Below are positions 8,937-16,982 of a stretch of 64,000 nt of DNA, in pieces; positions within the stretch are counted from its first letter, which is position 1; every line of letters starts with the position of its first letter. The notes under the pieces were generated by a model. The model was not told the DNA's origin. It made no database searches and worked only from the letters and a program-made list of their open reading frames with translations. The translations under genes and the position numbers were made by a program. The DNA is taken from contig QPMI01000415.1 in assembly GCA_004431415.1 (NCBI GenBank), positions 124,001 to 188,000 on the forward strand, written 5' to 3'. This stretch comes from Cyanophora paradoxa (Eukaryota; Glaucocystophyceae; Cyanophorales; Cyanophoraceae).

Positions 8937-11900
8937 TTATTTTTTGCTGCAATTGCACCCGTGATGCGCGAGTTGACAATTGTCTTTAAGATGTGGGCGC
9001 TTATTATTGATGCGATCCACGACGAGCCTATAATTCGGATCTTGCGGCTCAATCGGAATCGGAAGGGAACAGATCGCACAGGCGCCCTTCTGTTGCTTCT
9101 TGCGCTCTAATATCCACTCCGGCGTAATATAATCCGCTTCGTTGAAATCGCGCCCGGCACGCTGATCCTGGCATTTATATCCGCGGATCTTCGTTTTCAG
9201 ATATTCGATGTAGTCGCTCTTTCCTTGGAACTTGTGAATCGGTGTATAAATCAGCACAGTGGACAGATCGCGGTTACGAGTGAGAGCGGTATAGAACCAT
9301 TCGCGAGTGGTATAGCGGAACGTAGCCTCACAAATGACAATGCCCGAATCAAGTGTGAGACCTTGCGTTGAATGACCTGTTCCTGCATAAGGGAGAGAAA
9401 AATGTTCTAACATCGCGCACGGAACCTCGAACGTGACGCCATCGAAAACGTCAGTTAATGTGACCATTTGCTTGGTGATTTTGGTGATTCGATAGGTGTA
9501 ATTCGTGTATGCATTAATAGACTCACCCTCAGACCGCGAAATGCGTAGATACCTGCGACAAACGACCTCCAAACCCTTGTAGAATTTGATGCCGTTGACC
9601 TCTACGGTTGCAATATTTACTTTTCGTCTATCGTGCATCAGTTTGTTATAGGCTAAGGTCATTTCGTTTCTGTAAGCGATGCCAAAGTAGCCGTCGGGAA
9701 TGGCGCTTAGATCATTAATTGTCGGCAACCCGTATTTCGAGATAATCTGTGAGGCTTCGAGTCCGTTTTCGAAGAGATCCTCTTTAATCGCCCGAATTAA
9801 TTCACGGTCTGTCTCCTTCTTGTGCCGCTTGTTAATGCGTAGACTCAGGACGTTAGGGAACATGCTCTGCACAGCGCGCTTATAGTAGCCCTTGCGATCA
9901 GAAACCGATAGCTCATCATTAATCGGTTCGTTCTGATAGGTATCGCCATTAGCCAAATATTTGATATCCGGATAGCGATCGATAAACGACTTGATCTTAG
10001 CGAGATCTTTTACAGAATACGCGAATATCTCGTCGAACATAATGTGGCTGAACTCGGAGACAAACGCCCTCTGGTCTTTTTCGCTCATAGCCTCTTCGTA
10101 GGTCTGATCATTTGAGACACGGATCCCGAGAACATTATACAAAGTGCGAACGGTAATATTCTCGATTCCGCGGACTTTGAGAGAGTCCCTCAGCTCTGCG
10201 CACTGTTTGTTATAGGGGCAAATGACTAAGCAATTTGACTTTTGAGAGGCAAAGCAATTAATACCGAGGGTCGACTTTCCACTTCCGGGCATGTCAGCAA
10301 GGACAAGCATACGATTATGGAGCTCCGCAACCCAATTAAAGCACTCCGGATTAAATTCGTCCCTCAGCGAGAACCGGTTAATGAGTGTCTCGGGATCCTG
10401 AAATTCGAGAGTTACACCCCGTGGTGGGCGGAGTGCATTCTCAGGGCATCTTTTCCCGGGAATATAGCTGAATTTGCCCATGTTCTCAAACGCATTTCGG
10501 TCGAACTCTTTCTTACTTGTCCATGAACCTTCGATATATAGACAGTCCGTTCTGATCCCGGCAACCTTGTGCCCGCGCGCTGTCAGGCGCTTGTATTGCG
10601 CAAACATATTAGCACGGTTGCGATCGTAAATATGAAAGTGGATAGGAAGGAATCCGTTAACGAGCTCGCGGTGGGAGCTGATCTTAACGAAATAGATGTG
10701 ACCTTCGAATTCGCTAAGAGTTTTGACACGTTTCGAATTCTTAGGATTGAAAGTAAACACCTCTACTGTTCCTCCGCATTCTTGGGCGAACCTCTCAGCC
10801 TCGGCACGGTTGTAGAACATTTTCGTGGATGTTTGCGAGTCTTGGAATTTGCCGAGCATTCCGATCTCTTTCACTAAAATATGCTTCTTATCTGTGGTTT
10901 GAATGTCGCTTGACAGCACTTTTTGCATCTCAGCGATCGACGTATTGGGCACCAAATGCGAAGGCTCCGCGACCGCGATAATCTCTATCTTGTCCTTTAC
11001 GTCCGCCCAATGCATGGAGAGAGTGTAGCCTGTCATGAAATTATAACAGCGACCACTCACGGAAAATGCGCGATCCAGAATAATTTCGATTCCATCAATC
11101 TTGCGAGACATGGCGGCATCATAATCTATGTCCTCATCGTCGGCGAAAGTCGCTTGCTCTTTCTCAAACGCAACCACACGCACGTAGTAGATTGCGTATT
11201 CGAGAATATCGCTTCCCGCTTTAAAGGGAACGAAGTCATCGAATACATTGTATTTCGGAAGATATTGCATGCCTTTCAGTATCGAAGGGTAGCACTTCGC
11301 CATATCGACAGCTGTGTAGGTAGCTTTCGGGTTCGGCTTATAGAAATAGCCGCTTAGTGCGGATCGCTTGTAGTGCGTGAGAATTTCGCGCATGTTCGGG
11401 CTGTAATGTGAGATATTCGTGGTATTCAGTAGCGACTCCCGGAAACCCTTACCGATTTCACAGACCTTATTATAATACTCTTCTGTTTCGAAATCTTGCT
11501 CAATAAAGTGGTCGGTTGTGCGTGGATCTTTGATAGAGAACATCGAGCCATTAGCTTTGAATGTGATGCTGTCGATTTGTTTCGATGGCGTTAGCTTCAC
11601 AGCGGGCTCATATCGCATTTTCAGGAACGTAAATAGAAGACCTTCCAGACCTTCGCGCCCAGTATAAAGAATGCGGATGAAACTGCGCTCGTCGGGCGAT
11701 AGTTTAAGTTGCGTGATCTTTAACAAATCCTTGGATGTGTGCGCGAAGATATCGTGAGTAAGACACGTCGGAATTTTATAGAGTGCTAACGAAGAGGTCG
11801 ACTTAGGAACATGATTATCGAGCTCTTCGACCTCCATCTTCGCCATGCGCATTTCGAGCGACTTGATGTTATCGTTGAATATATAGATGTGCTTGTTGTG

Positions 11901-13247
11901 AATCATAAAGTGAATATTGCGGGGATTGATATTTTTGTTAATTGATTCCGCCGCGAATTTGTATACTAACTTTCCGTCGACATCAAAGACGCGGAAGCCT
12001 GTCTGGATTCTCTTACAGAATTTCTCGATGTGGCGGAGCGTGAGAGCCAGAGAGTCGCCAGGTGTGCGTTCACGACCGTGAAAGAATTTATAGAGACCGT
12101 CGTACGACATAGTTAAGTCAGTATATCGCGGTTTTGGCGCCTCCTGACACTTCTTAATGGACGCTCCCCATGTGGAGATGATCATATCGTAGCCGCAAGC
12201 GTTAGATGTCGATGATTTGGGAAGCTCAATAATATCTTCGAACTCAGACGCGTTTGGATTTAATGTGTAGTCTGTGAATTTGCTCATAATCGCGGTGCAT
12301 CGCATGCTGTCCATTAGCTCCTCATCCAGAAACGCATAGCGATTGCCAGGGATAGCACCGGCTCCGTCATCTTCGACACCTTCGTCCCCATCGATCACGA
12401 CCTCATGAACAGTTATAAAGGCATCATCGACACTGCCGCCAAAATCATCGAAACCTTTGCGTAGTTTTTTCTGTTCCTCGGTTGGTGGTGTCTTAAAGAA
12501 GAACATCTCGTATGCTTGTCCGAAAGTTCCCAGACGAATCTTCAATTCATCGTAGTTTTCGAGTAAATCGAAGATTGAATCTCTCTCTTCCGAATAATAA
12601 CGATTTTGAGCGGTGAGAATTCCATACACACTATCGATTTTTGCCAGAGCAAAGCTTCGCAACACACTCACCGAAACTGTCTCTCTTAGATTGCGGTAGG
12701 TGACAAAGGTTCTGTCTGGCATATTTGATTCGGGAATTCCGGGAATAACAATTACCTCCGACGACCGAGCACCGGATCCAGGTCCCCATAGCTTGAACGT
12801 AATTGTTGCGAGAGTTTCCGGATCATATTGGGCGATTGGATCGAGAATAATGCGTTTAATCGCATCCTCTACCGCTTTTAGTTTACCTCTCTGCTGCTTC
12901 GCTTCGAGTTTCGCTTCTTTCGCCCGTTTCTGTTCTCGTTTGCGATCGAAGCGCTGTAAACGCTTCGCCTCTTGTTCTTTTTGCTTTTGCTTTTCTATAT
13001 TAACTTGGGTGCGAGCGGCGCGCTTTTCTTTCCGCTCTGCCCTGCGGAAAACGCGGGGATTAATGATGCCATTCAGAGTATCCCGAATGTCGATCAGCGT
13101 TTGGAGCTTGGGCTTCCGATTCATTGTGTTGTGCATCGCCCAATGCGCCTGTTCTTCGGTTAGCAAATCCTGACTCAATCCCTGCATAATGTATCCGATA
13201 ATTTCATCCCGAACATTGTTAGCGATTCTGTTGGTTGCGCGCGGCAT
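8937..13247 (-). CDS. PolB-type DNA polymerase - SF1 helicase - HNH nuclease fusion
   Basis: 1436 aa, intact. The N-terminal third is unassigned and starts with a highly charged, coiled-coil-like Lys/Arg/Glu/Gln region (about 75-135). The polymerase part has family-B motif A, AVDMAKCYPSIL (D648), and a motif-C-like GIRTDCLYI (D901); motif B is divergent. The superfamily 1 helicase has Walker A ADMPGSGKST (K991), Walker B IMFDEIF, motif III NGDTYQ, motif V TGHSTQGLT and motif VI YTALTRNR. The last 50 residues form an HNH-like zinc nuclease: CAIC, then VDRINN, then NCQLAHHGCNCSKK. It would replicate the viral genome. Protein priming is plausible given the TIRs but not shown. The charged N-terminus might be a terminal-protein-like part, which is speculation. 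A 19-bp promoter motif lies upstream; the integrase starts 18 bp downstream. Confidence 0.85.
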   Translation of the reverse strand: MPRATNRIANNVRDEIIGYIMQGLSQDLLTEEQAHWAMHNTMNRKPKLQTLIDIRDTLNGIINPRVFRRAERKEKRAARTQVNIEKQKQKEQEAKRLQRFDRKREQKRAKEAKLEAKQQRGKLKAVEDAIKRIILDPIAQYDPETLATITFKLWGPGSGARSSEVIVIPGIPESNMPDRTFVTYRNLRETVSVSVLRSFALAKIDSVYGILTAQNRYYSEERDSIFDLLENYDELKIRLGTFGQAYEMFFFKTPPTEEQKKLRKGFDDFGGSVDDAFITVHEVVIDGDEGVEDDGAGAIPGNRYAFLDEELMDSMRCTAIMSKFTDYTLNPNASEFEDIIELPKSSTSNACGYDMIISTWGASIKKCQEAPKPRYTDLTMSYDGLYKFFHGRERTPGDSLALTLRHIEKFCKRIQTGFRVFDVDGKLVYKFAAESINKNINPRNIHFMIHNKHIYIFNDNIKSLEMRMAKMEVEELDNHVPKSTSSLALYKIPTCLTHDIFAHTSKDLLKITQLKLSPDERSFIRILYTGREGLEGLLFTFLKMRYEPAVKLTPSKQIDSITFKANGSMFSIKDPRTTDHFIEQDFETEEYYNKVCEIGKGFRESLLNTTNISHYSPNMREILTHYKRSALSGYFYKPNPKATYTAVDMAKCYPSILKGMQYLPKYNVFDDFVPFKAGSDILEYAIYYVRVVAFEKEQATFADDEDIDYDAAMSRKIDGIEIILDRAFSVSGRCYNFMTGYTLSMHWADVKDKIEIIAVAEPSHLVPNTSIAEMQKVLSSDIQTTDKKHILVKEIGMLGKFQDSQTSTKMFYNRAEAERFAQECGGTVEVFTFNPKNSKRVKTLSEFEGHIYFVKISSHRELVNGFLPIHFHIYDRNRANMFAQYKRLTARGHKVAGIRTDCLYIEGSWTSKKEFDRNAFENMGKFSYIPGKRCPENALRPPRGVTLEFQDPETLINRFSLRDEFNPECFNWVAELHNRMLVLADMPGSGKSTLGINCFASQKSNCLVICPYNKQCAELRDSLKVRGIENITVRTLYNVLGIRVSNDQTYEEAMSEKDQRAFVSEFSHIMFDEIFAYSVKDLAKIKSFIDRYPDIKYLANGDTYQNEPINDELSVSDRKGYYKRAVQSMFPNVLSLRINKRHKKETDRELIRAIKEDLFENGLEASQIISKYGLPTINDLSAIPDGYFGIAYRNEMTLAYNKLMHDRRKVNIATVEVNGIKFYKGLEVVCRRYLRISRSEGESINAYTNYTYRITKITKQMVTLTDVFDGVTFEVPCAMLEHFSLPYAGTGHSTQGLTLDSGIVICEATFRYTTREWFYTALTRNRDLSTVLIYTPIHKFQGKSDYIEYLKTKIRGYKCQDQRAGRDFNEADYITPEWILERKKQQKGACAICSLPIPIEPQDPNYRLVVDRINNKRPHLKDNCQLAHHGCNCSKK

Positions 13248-13270
13248 CTCTATTAGTTCTTTTAAAATAA

Positions 13271-13289
13271 CCGGAGAAAATAATTTCGG
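13271..13289 (-). promoter_or_regulatory. Viral promoter-like motif, copy 2
   Basis: CCGGAGAAAATAATTTCGG on the plus strand, identical over 19 bp to 7512-7530, 23 nt upstream of the polymerase-helicase start at 13247. Exact conservation between otherwise unrelated spacers argues for function. Confidence 0.68.
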
Positions 13290-13415
13290 CGCAATCTACC
13301 AAATTCTCCTTTTCATACCCTTGTCGCCAATTCTTTAAGTGCTTTTTGACCGATACGGGGAATAAAAAGGGAGGTAAAAAATTAATCATTTTTTGCATCG
13401 TGCGGATACTTTCCG

Positions 13416-13829
13416 CTACGAAGTTTTTGCGTTCTCGACGACATGCTTTCGGGGTCTTCCAGCGGGCTTTTGCGGCTGGGGCTTCACCGGCGGATTCAGC
13501 TTGCGTTCCGCTCTTTTCCTTCGTTGGTATTCACGTGCCTTCTCTCGGATTTTCTCCCGATACTCTTCATCGTCTTGGTATCGCTGCTGTTTACGAATTG
13601 CGATCTTTTGTAGCTGTTCCGGTGTGAATATAGTAGCCTCTCCGGCGGCTAATCGCTCTTGCTTTTGTCTCTGATGCTTGTTTCGCTGCCGCTCTGCATC
13701 TTTCTCGCGTTTTAGTCTTAATCTCTCCGCTTTCTCCTCTTCTGTGATCACCTTCTTCGGTCGCCCTGGTCTGCGCTTTTCTTGCTGTGCCGCCATTGCC
13801 TCTTGGTTTGAAATCTTGGGTTTCGCCAT
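13416..13829 (-). CDS. Basic AT-hook protein
   Basis: 137 aa, very rich in Lys, Arg, Gln and Glu. Two AT-hook-like cores are visible: KRRPGRPKK near residues 18-26 and AGRPRK near 123-128. Between them is a long charged helix-prone stretch (repeated KRE, RQRNKHQRQKQER, REKIREKAREYQRRKR). AT-hooks bind the minor groove of AT-rich DNA, which suits this AT-rich genome. The likely role is DNA compaction in the virion or a replication/transcription accessory factor. It has no catalytic motif. The spacer upstream has both a TTATAGTAAATG start context and the TATTTTCTCCGG motif. Confidence 0.6.
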   Translation of the reverse strand: MAKPKISNQEAMAAQQEKRRPGRPKKVITEEEKAERLRLKREKDAERQRNKHQRQKQERLAAGEATIFTPEQLQKIAIRKQQRYQDDEEYREKIREKAREYQRRKRAERKLNPPVKPQPQKPAGRPRKHVVENAKTS

Positions 13830-13838
13830 TTACTATAA

Positions 13839-13851
13839 CCGGAGAAAATAG
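13839..13851 (-). promoter_or_regulatory. Viral promoter-like motif, copy 3
   Basis: Plus strand CCGGAGAAAATAG, 9 nt upstream of the AT-hook gene start at 13829. It is followed toward the gene by TTATAGTAA, the second start-proximal motif, so both motif types are combined here. Confidence 0.6.
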
Positions 13852-13953
13852 TTTTTTGTCACTCTGTATTATTTCCCTTGCCCTTATATACCTTTTACCG
13901 AAACCTTCAATTTTTGCCCTTGGCTCGATACAAGCGCCACCGAAATTCACCGC

Positions 13954-14388
13954 TCAATAACCGTTCCAGACGGTTCTTTCTTGTTGCTGAGGATATACAT
14001 AAGGTTGCTGAGGATAAACATAAGGGTTCGTTACATTTTCATCGTCGCCTAATGGCATTTGATCCAATCTATACATCGGATAAGGGGAGTCAGCGCGCAA
14101 ATGACCTTCTACAAATTCGGGACATGAGCGCCTTCTAATATGCTCTACATGCACGTCCTCTATCTGAGCGGTTTCGATATTAGAACTCATAGCCGCGGGC
14201 ACAGGCGAAGGCGATCGAGATCGTGGGTGGTTGTGATTGTCGCTGTGGTTAGAATATACAGAAAGGCGCCTACCTCCATTCTCGTCGTCAGAAATATTAA
14301 CCTCTACGGTTGTGTCGCAGCAAGAGTTGTGGCACGTGCTTGTGAAATGCAAATGAAACATTTCAATGCATTGTGTGATGAAATTCAT
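13954..14388 (-). CDS. Uncharacterised viral protein, tyrosine/proline-rich C-terminus
   Basis: 144 aa if started at the ATG at 14388. The frame is open to 14535, but the promoter-like motif at 14420-14430 would then fall inside the gene, so the shorter form is preferred. No family is recognised. Visible features are a Cys/His cluster near the N-terminus (CHNSCCDTT), an acidic and then Ser/Arg/Pro-rich middle (RSRSPSPVP), and a duplicated PYVYPQQ near the C-terminus. The composition suggests a disordered virion or regulatory protein. It sits between the AT-hook gene and the coiled-coil gene, on the same strand. Confidence 0.5.
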   Translation of the reverse strand: MNFITQCIEMFHLHFTSTCHNSCCDTTVEVNISDDENGGRRLSVYSNHSDNHNHPRSRSPSPVPAAMSSNIETAQIEDVHVEHIRRRSCPEFVEGHLRADSPYPMYRLDQMPLGDDENVTNPYVYPQQPYVYPQQQERTVWNGY

Positions 14389-14419
14389 CGACCCTACAAA
14401 TGGGCAACGTATTAAATAT

Positions 14420-14430
14420 CGGAGAAAATA
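14420..14430 (-). promoter_or_regulatory. Viral promoter-like motif, copy 4
   Basis: Plus strand CGGAGAAAATA, 31 nt upstream of the ATG at 14388. It matches the core of the other three copies but lacks the outer C. It supports the shorter start of the downstream gene. Confidence 0.5.
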
Positions 14431-14592
14431 AAAGGGAATGAGGGCTTTACTTGCTCGTGTGTTCCCATACGAGTTAGTCGACCTTATAATGCTGTTTATG
14501 GAGCCGACCTGTCCCTTTTGCAGGGGAGTCCACATAAAGACCCGCTCTAAATACGGGCGGGTTCAGCTTTGCCTTGCGGATATTCACAGTCA

Positions 14593-15276
14593 TTAGCGGA
14601 TATGGCGTTTACCACCGAGCATTGCCGCGAAATTCGCTGGTGCTGTCGGCACTATATGTGCATATTGCGGGGCAACCGATTGCTGACGAGTTACGGCTTG
14701 TGCATCTGTTTTTTCCTCCTTTTTAATCTCCTCTACGTCGACTTTTTGCTTTAATCCGAGTTTGGAGATCTCTTTCTTCACGAGCCCCTTTAATTTCTTG
14801 CGTTCGTTATAATCTTGCATCCATTTCTCGTAGTTTGACACTTTCATTTCAAGGTCTCGCACTTTCTCTTCAAAGCTCATGACAACGTCGACAGGAACCG
14901 TGTGTTTTTGATAGGATCCGCGCTTTTTGAGCTCAGTTTCGGCGGCTTTCGGGACGTCTTGCGTTTTGTGCTGGCTTGCGACAACTTGCGCTTTAATTAC
15001 TTTGTCGGTTGCTTCATCAACAGAGCCGCCTCCAATCTGTGGTTTTACAGTAGCTAAATCGTCCATTTGGCGTTTACCGCTATCTTGGTTTCCCTTGTCC
15101 GCGGTGGCACTCGCAATAATCGCCTCTTGCTTGGCGACCTCCTCTGGCGAAGTGTCTATAAGATATTCGGGCATTTCGAGACCGCCGCCCGACGTTAATC
15201 CAGACTCTTCAAGTCCGCGATTAGGATTACCAGAAGCGACCGTTTGAATGGTTTGAGGCTTCTTTCGGTAGACCAT
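14593..15276 (-). CDS. Uncharacterised viral protein with coiled-coil, next to the packaging ATPase
   Basis: 227 aa, no recognised family. The N-terminal half is low-complexity and polar (Gly/Ser/Ala/Asp). Residues about 130-190 form a charged, heptad-like helix (FEEKVRDLEMKVSNYEKWMQ and the following Lys/Glu-rich stretch). The C-terminus ends ANFAAMLGGKRHIR. It starts 12 bp after the ATPase gene ends, so the two are probably co-transcribed. A structural, scaffolding or DNA-packaging helper role is a guess from position. No His/Cys protease set was found. Confidence 0.55.
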   Translation of the reverse strand: MVYRKKPQTIQTVASGNPNRGLEESGLTSGGGLEMPEYLIDTSPEEVAKQEAIIASATADKGNQDSGKRQMDDLATVKPQIGGGSVDEATDKVIKAQVVASQHKTQDVPKAAETELKKRGSYQKHTVPVDVVMSFEEKVRDLEMKVSNYEKWMQDYNERKKLKGLVKKEISKLGLKQKVDVEEIKKEEKTDAQAVTRQQSVAPQYAHIVPTAPANFAAMLGGKRHIR

Positions 15277-15288
15277 GATTATCTTTTC

Positions 15289-16143
15289 TTACACTTGATT
15301 AACATTTTCTTTTTCTTGGCGAAATTTGCGAAAGTTTGGGATACCTTCAAGCTCACGCTCAAATTTGGATAAAGTTTTGCATACAGTTGTCGAATCTTTG
15401 ACAGGCGGCGGTTTTGTCGCTTGCTCCTCTTGCTGTTTGCGCTTCTTTTCTTCAAAAGCCGCCCGCTTGTGGAATTTAGTAAACGGATGGTCATCGATCA
15501 TATCGGCTTTTTCGACCCACCATCGCACAGAATACCCGGTATTATCGTGAATGATCGCTTGGTAGCTATGACAGAATTCTTGGAACATGCGCTTGAAACT
15601 CTCTTTATCCATGTTCCCGAACTCTTCGTGATATGCTTCAAACTCTCGCATGTTTGACCAGCTTAGGAATATGATATACTCCGCATTGCTGCGAATGATC
15701 GTTGAAAGCTTTGTTAGTTTCTGCGATATTAAAGCCACGCTGCAAAAAGTATGACGACCTTGCGCCATCAATTTATTTAGCAAATGATCGCGCGAAAGAT
15801 CGATAGTTCCGGACTCCAAACAATCGTCGAGCACAATGAGAATATTCTTTGGTTTCTTACCCGCAATGATAGCCTTCTTGCGGGCTTCTATGATCGACTC
15901 TACATATTCCGGTTTCCAGGTATCATGCACTTCGTCTGTAATTTGTCCCCAGAAACCGTTGAAACTCGTTGGACAAAAGACCAGAACGTATGAGATCTGG
16001 TCTTCGAGTTCTTTGATCAGCCACTTTAAGAATACCGATTTACCACAATTGGTTTTCGCCAATAGGAGAAATCGTGCGGGAAGTTTCACCCTCTGTTTCG
16101 GGTTCCATTCTTCGAGATCCATGGGCGTCGTCCCTTTTTGCAT
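15289..16143 (-). CDS. Genome-packaging ATPase (FtsK/HerA superfamily, A32-like)
   Basis: 284 aa, the usual length for PLV and virophage packaging ATPases. The Walker A is atypical but clear, LLLAKTNCGKS (K35), with Ala replacing the first Gly. Walker B is NILIVLDDCL (about 98-107). A downstream GRH and a serine/glutamine-rich sensor stretch (SVALISQK) follow. This enzyme pumps the viral genome into the preformed capsid. It is encoded in the morphogenesis block beside the major capsid protein, as in related viruses. The start is preceded by TTATAGTGAAAGA. The C-terminal tail is charged and probably disordered. Confidence 0.88.
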   Translation of the reverse strand: MQKGTTPMDLEEWNPKQRVKLPARFLLLAKTNCGKSVFLKWLIKELEDQISYVLVFCPTSFNGFWGQITDEVHDTWKPEYVESIIEARKKAIIAGKKPKNILIVLDDCLESGTIDLSRDHLLNKLMAQGRHTFCSVALISQKLTKLSTIIRSNAEYIIFLSWSNMREFEAYHEEFGNMDKESFKRMFQEFCHSYQAIIHDNTGYSVRWWVEKADMIDDHPFTKFHKRAAFEEKKRKQQEEQATKPPPVKDSTTVCKTLSKFERELEGIPNFRKFRQEKENVNQV

Positions 16144-16193
16144 TCTTTCACTATAAAAACAATAGAAAAATAAGACTGAATGTGGTAATTGGT

Positions 16194-16910
16194 TTAGATT
16201 TCGTTTAGGATCGCTTTATCACCCAGAATTTCGGCGGCTTTCTCATTGTAAAATCGAGCTGCGTCTTCCTTTGTGTCACATATTTTGCGCCATCTCTGTT
16301 TGTTATGCATGAAATTCGCTTCCCACTTTCCAGATCTCGTTTGATTGACACCACGATAACCACTCGAATTCGTTGATTTCAGCAATCTACGAGTTAGATT
16401 TACAGGATCCACATCATTAAGAACCGCAAGATCGCCGAACAGTTCGGTTGCTTTTGCATTGTATGCTGCTGCGGCTTCTTCTTTCGTGTTGAAGCATCCG
16501 AGATTATAAGAAATTCCGTTCTTTTGAATTTCAGCTCTCCATTTTCCAGTGTCTTTTCTCTGCATCACTCCTTTGAGACCTGACTTATTTGTTCGTCTCA
16601 CGCCAGTGTTAATGACGCTCTCTTGCGGGGTTAAAAAGCGAAGATTGCAACGCCTATTATCCAATTTATCTCTGCTAATGTGATCTACAAAGTGCCCATC
16701 GCGGCTTCCCATAATCCACTTGTGCATGTCAATATTCTTGCCCTTTCCAACATAGCCCCATGCGTAACCTCTGACATTATGAAAATACCACTTACTGATT
16801 TTAGTGACATGCTCATAGTCTGCTTCATCGACAAGCGCAAATTTGCCTTCTCCATGCTTCCCATTAAGTGCGATTCGCCTAATGCCTTCCATTTGTCCGC
16901 CGTATTCCAT
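16194..16910 (-). CDS. HNH homing endonuclease with two AP2 domains
   Basis: 238 aa. The N-terminal HNH_3-type nuclease has MHKWIMG, then FVDHISRDKLDNRRCNLR (the H..N..N pattern). Two AP2/ERF-like DNA-binding repeats follow: SGLKGVMQRKDTGKWRAEI (about 109-165) and SGYRGVNQTRSGKWEANF (about 182-236). Each ends AAAxYNxKAxELFGD or a close variant. This is the classic architecture of free-standing homing endonucleases of phages and large viruses. It lies between the ATPase and capsid genes and is probably a selfish gene within the virus, not a virion component. Confidence 0.85.
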   Translation of the reverse strand: MEYGGQMEGIRRIALNGKHGEGKFALVDEADYEHVTKISKWYFHNVRGYAWGYVGKGKNIDMHKWIMGSRDGHFVDHISRDKLDNRRCNLRFLTPQESVINTGVRRTNKSGLKGVMQRKDTGKWRAEIQKNGISYNLGCFNTKEEAAAAYNAKATELFGDLAVLNDVDPVNLTRRLLKSTNSSGYRGVNQTRSGKWEANFMHNKQRWRKICDTKEDAARFYNEKAAEILGDKAILNEI

Positions 16911-16982
16911 AATACTGTAAATTGTCTTGTCCTTAAATGGGCAAAAGATAAAAAGAACGTCATTTTTTGTCCGACGAATTCC

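Noticed and set aside
5710-16910. Restriction-modification pair made of the Dam methylase and one of the HNH nucleases
   Set aside because: The HNH domains belong to a polymerase fusion and to a homing-type HNH-AP2 protein. Neither is adjacent to the methylase nor of a restriction family.
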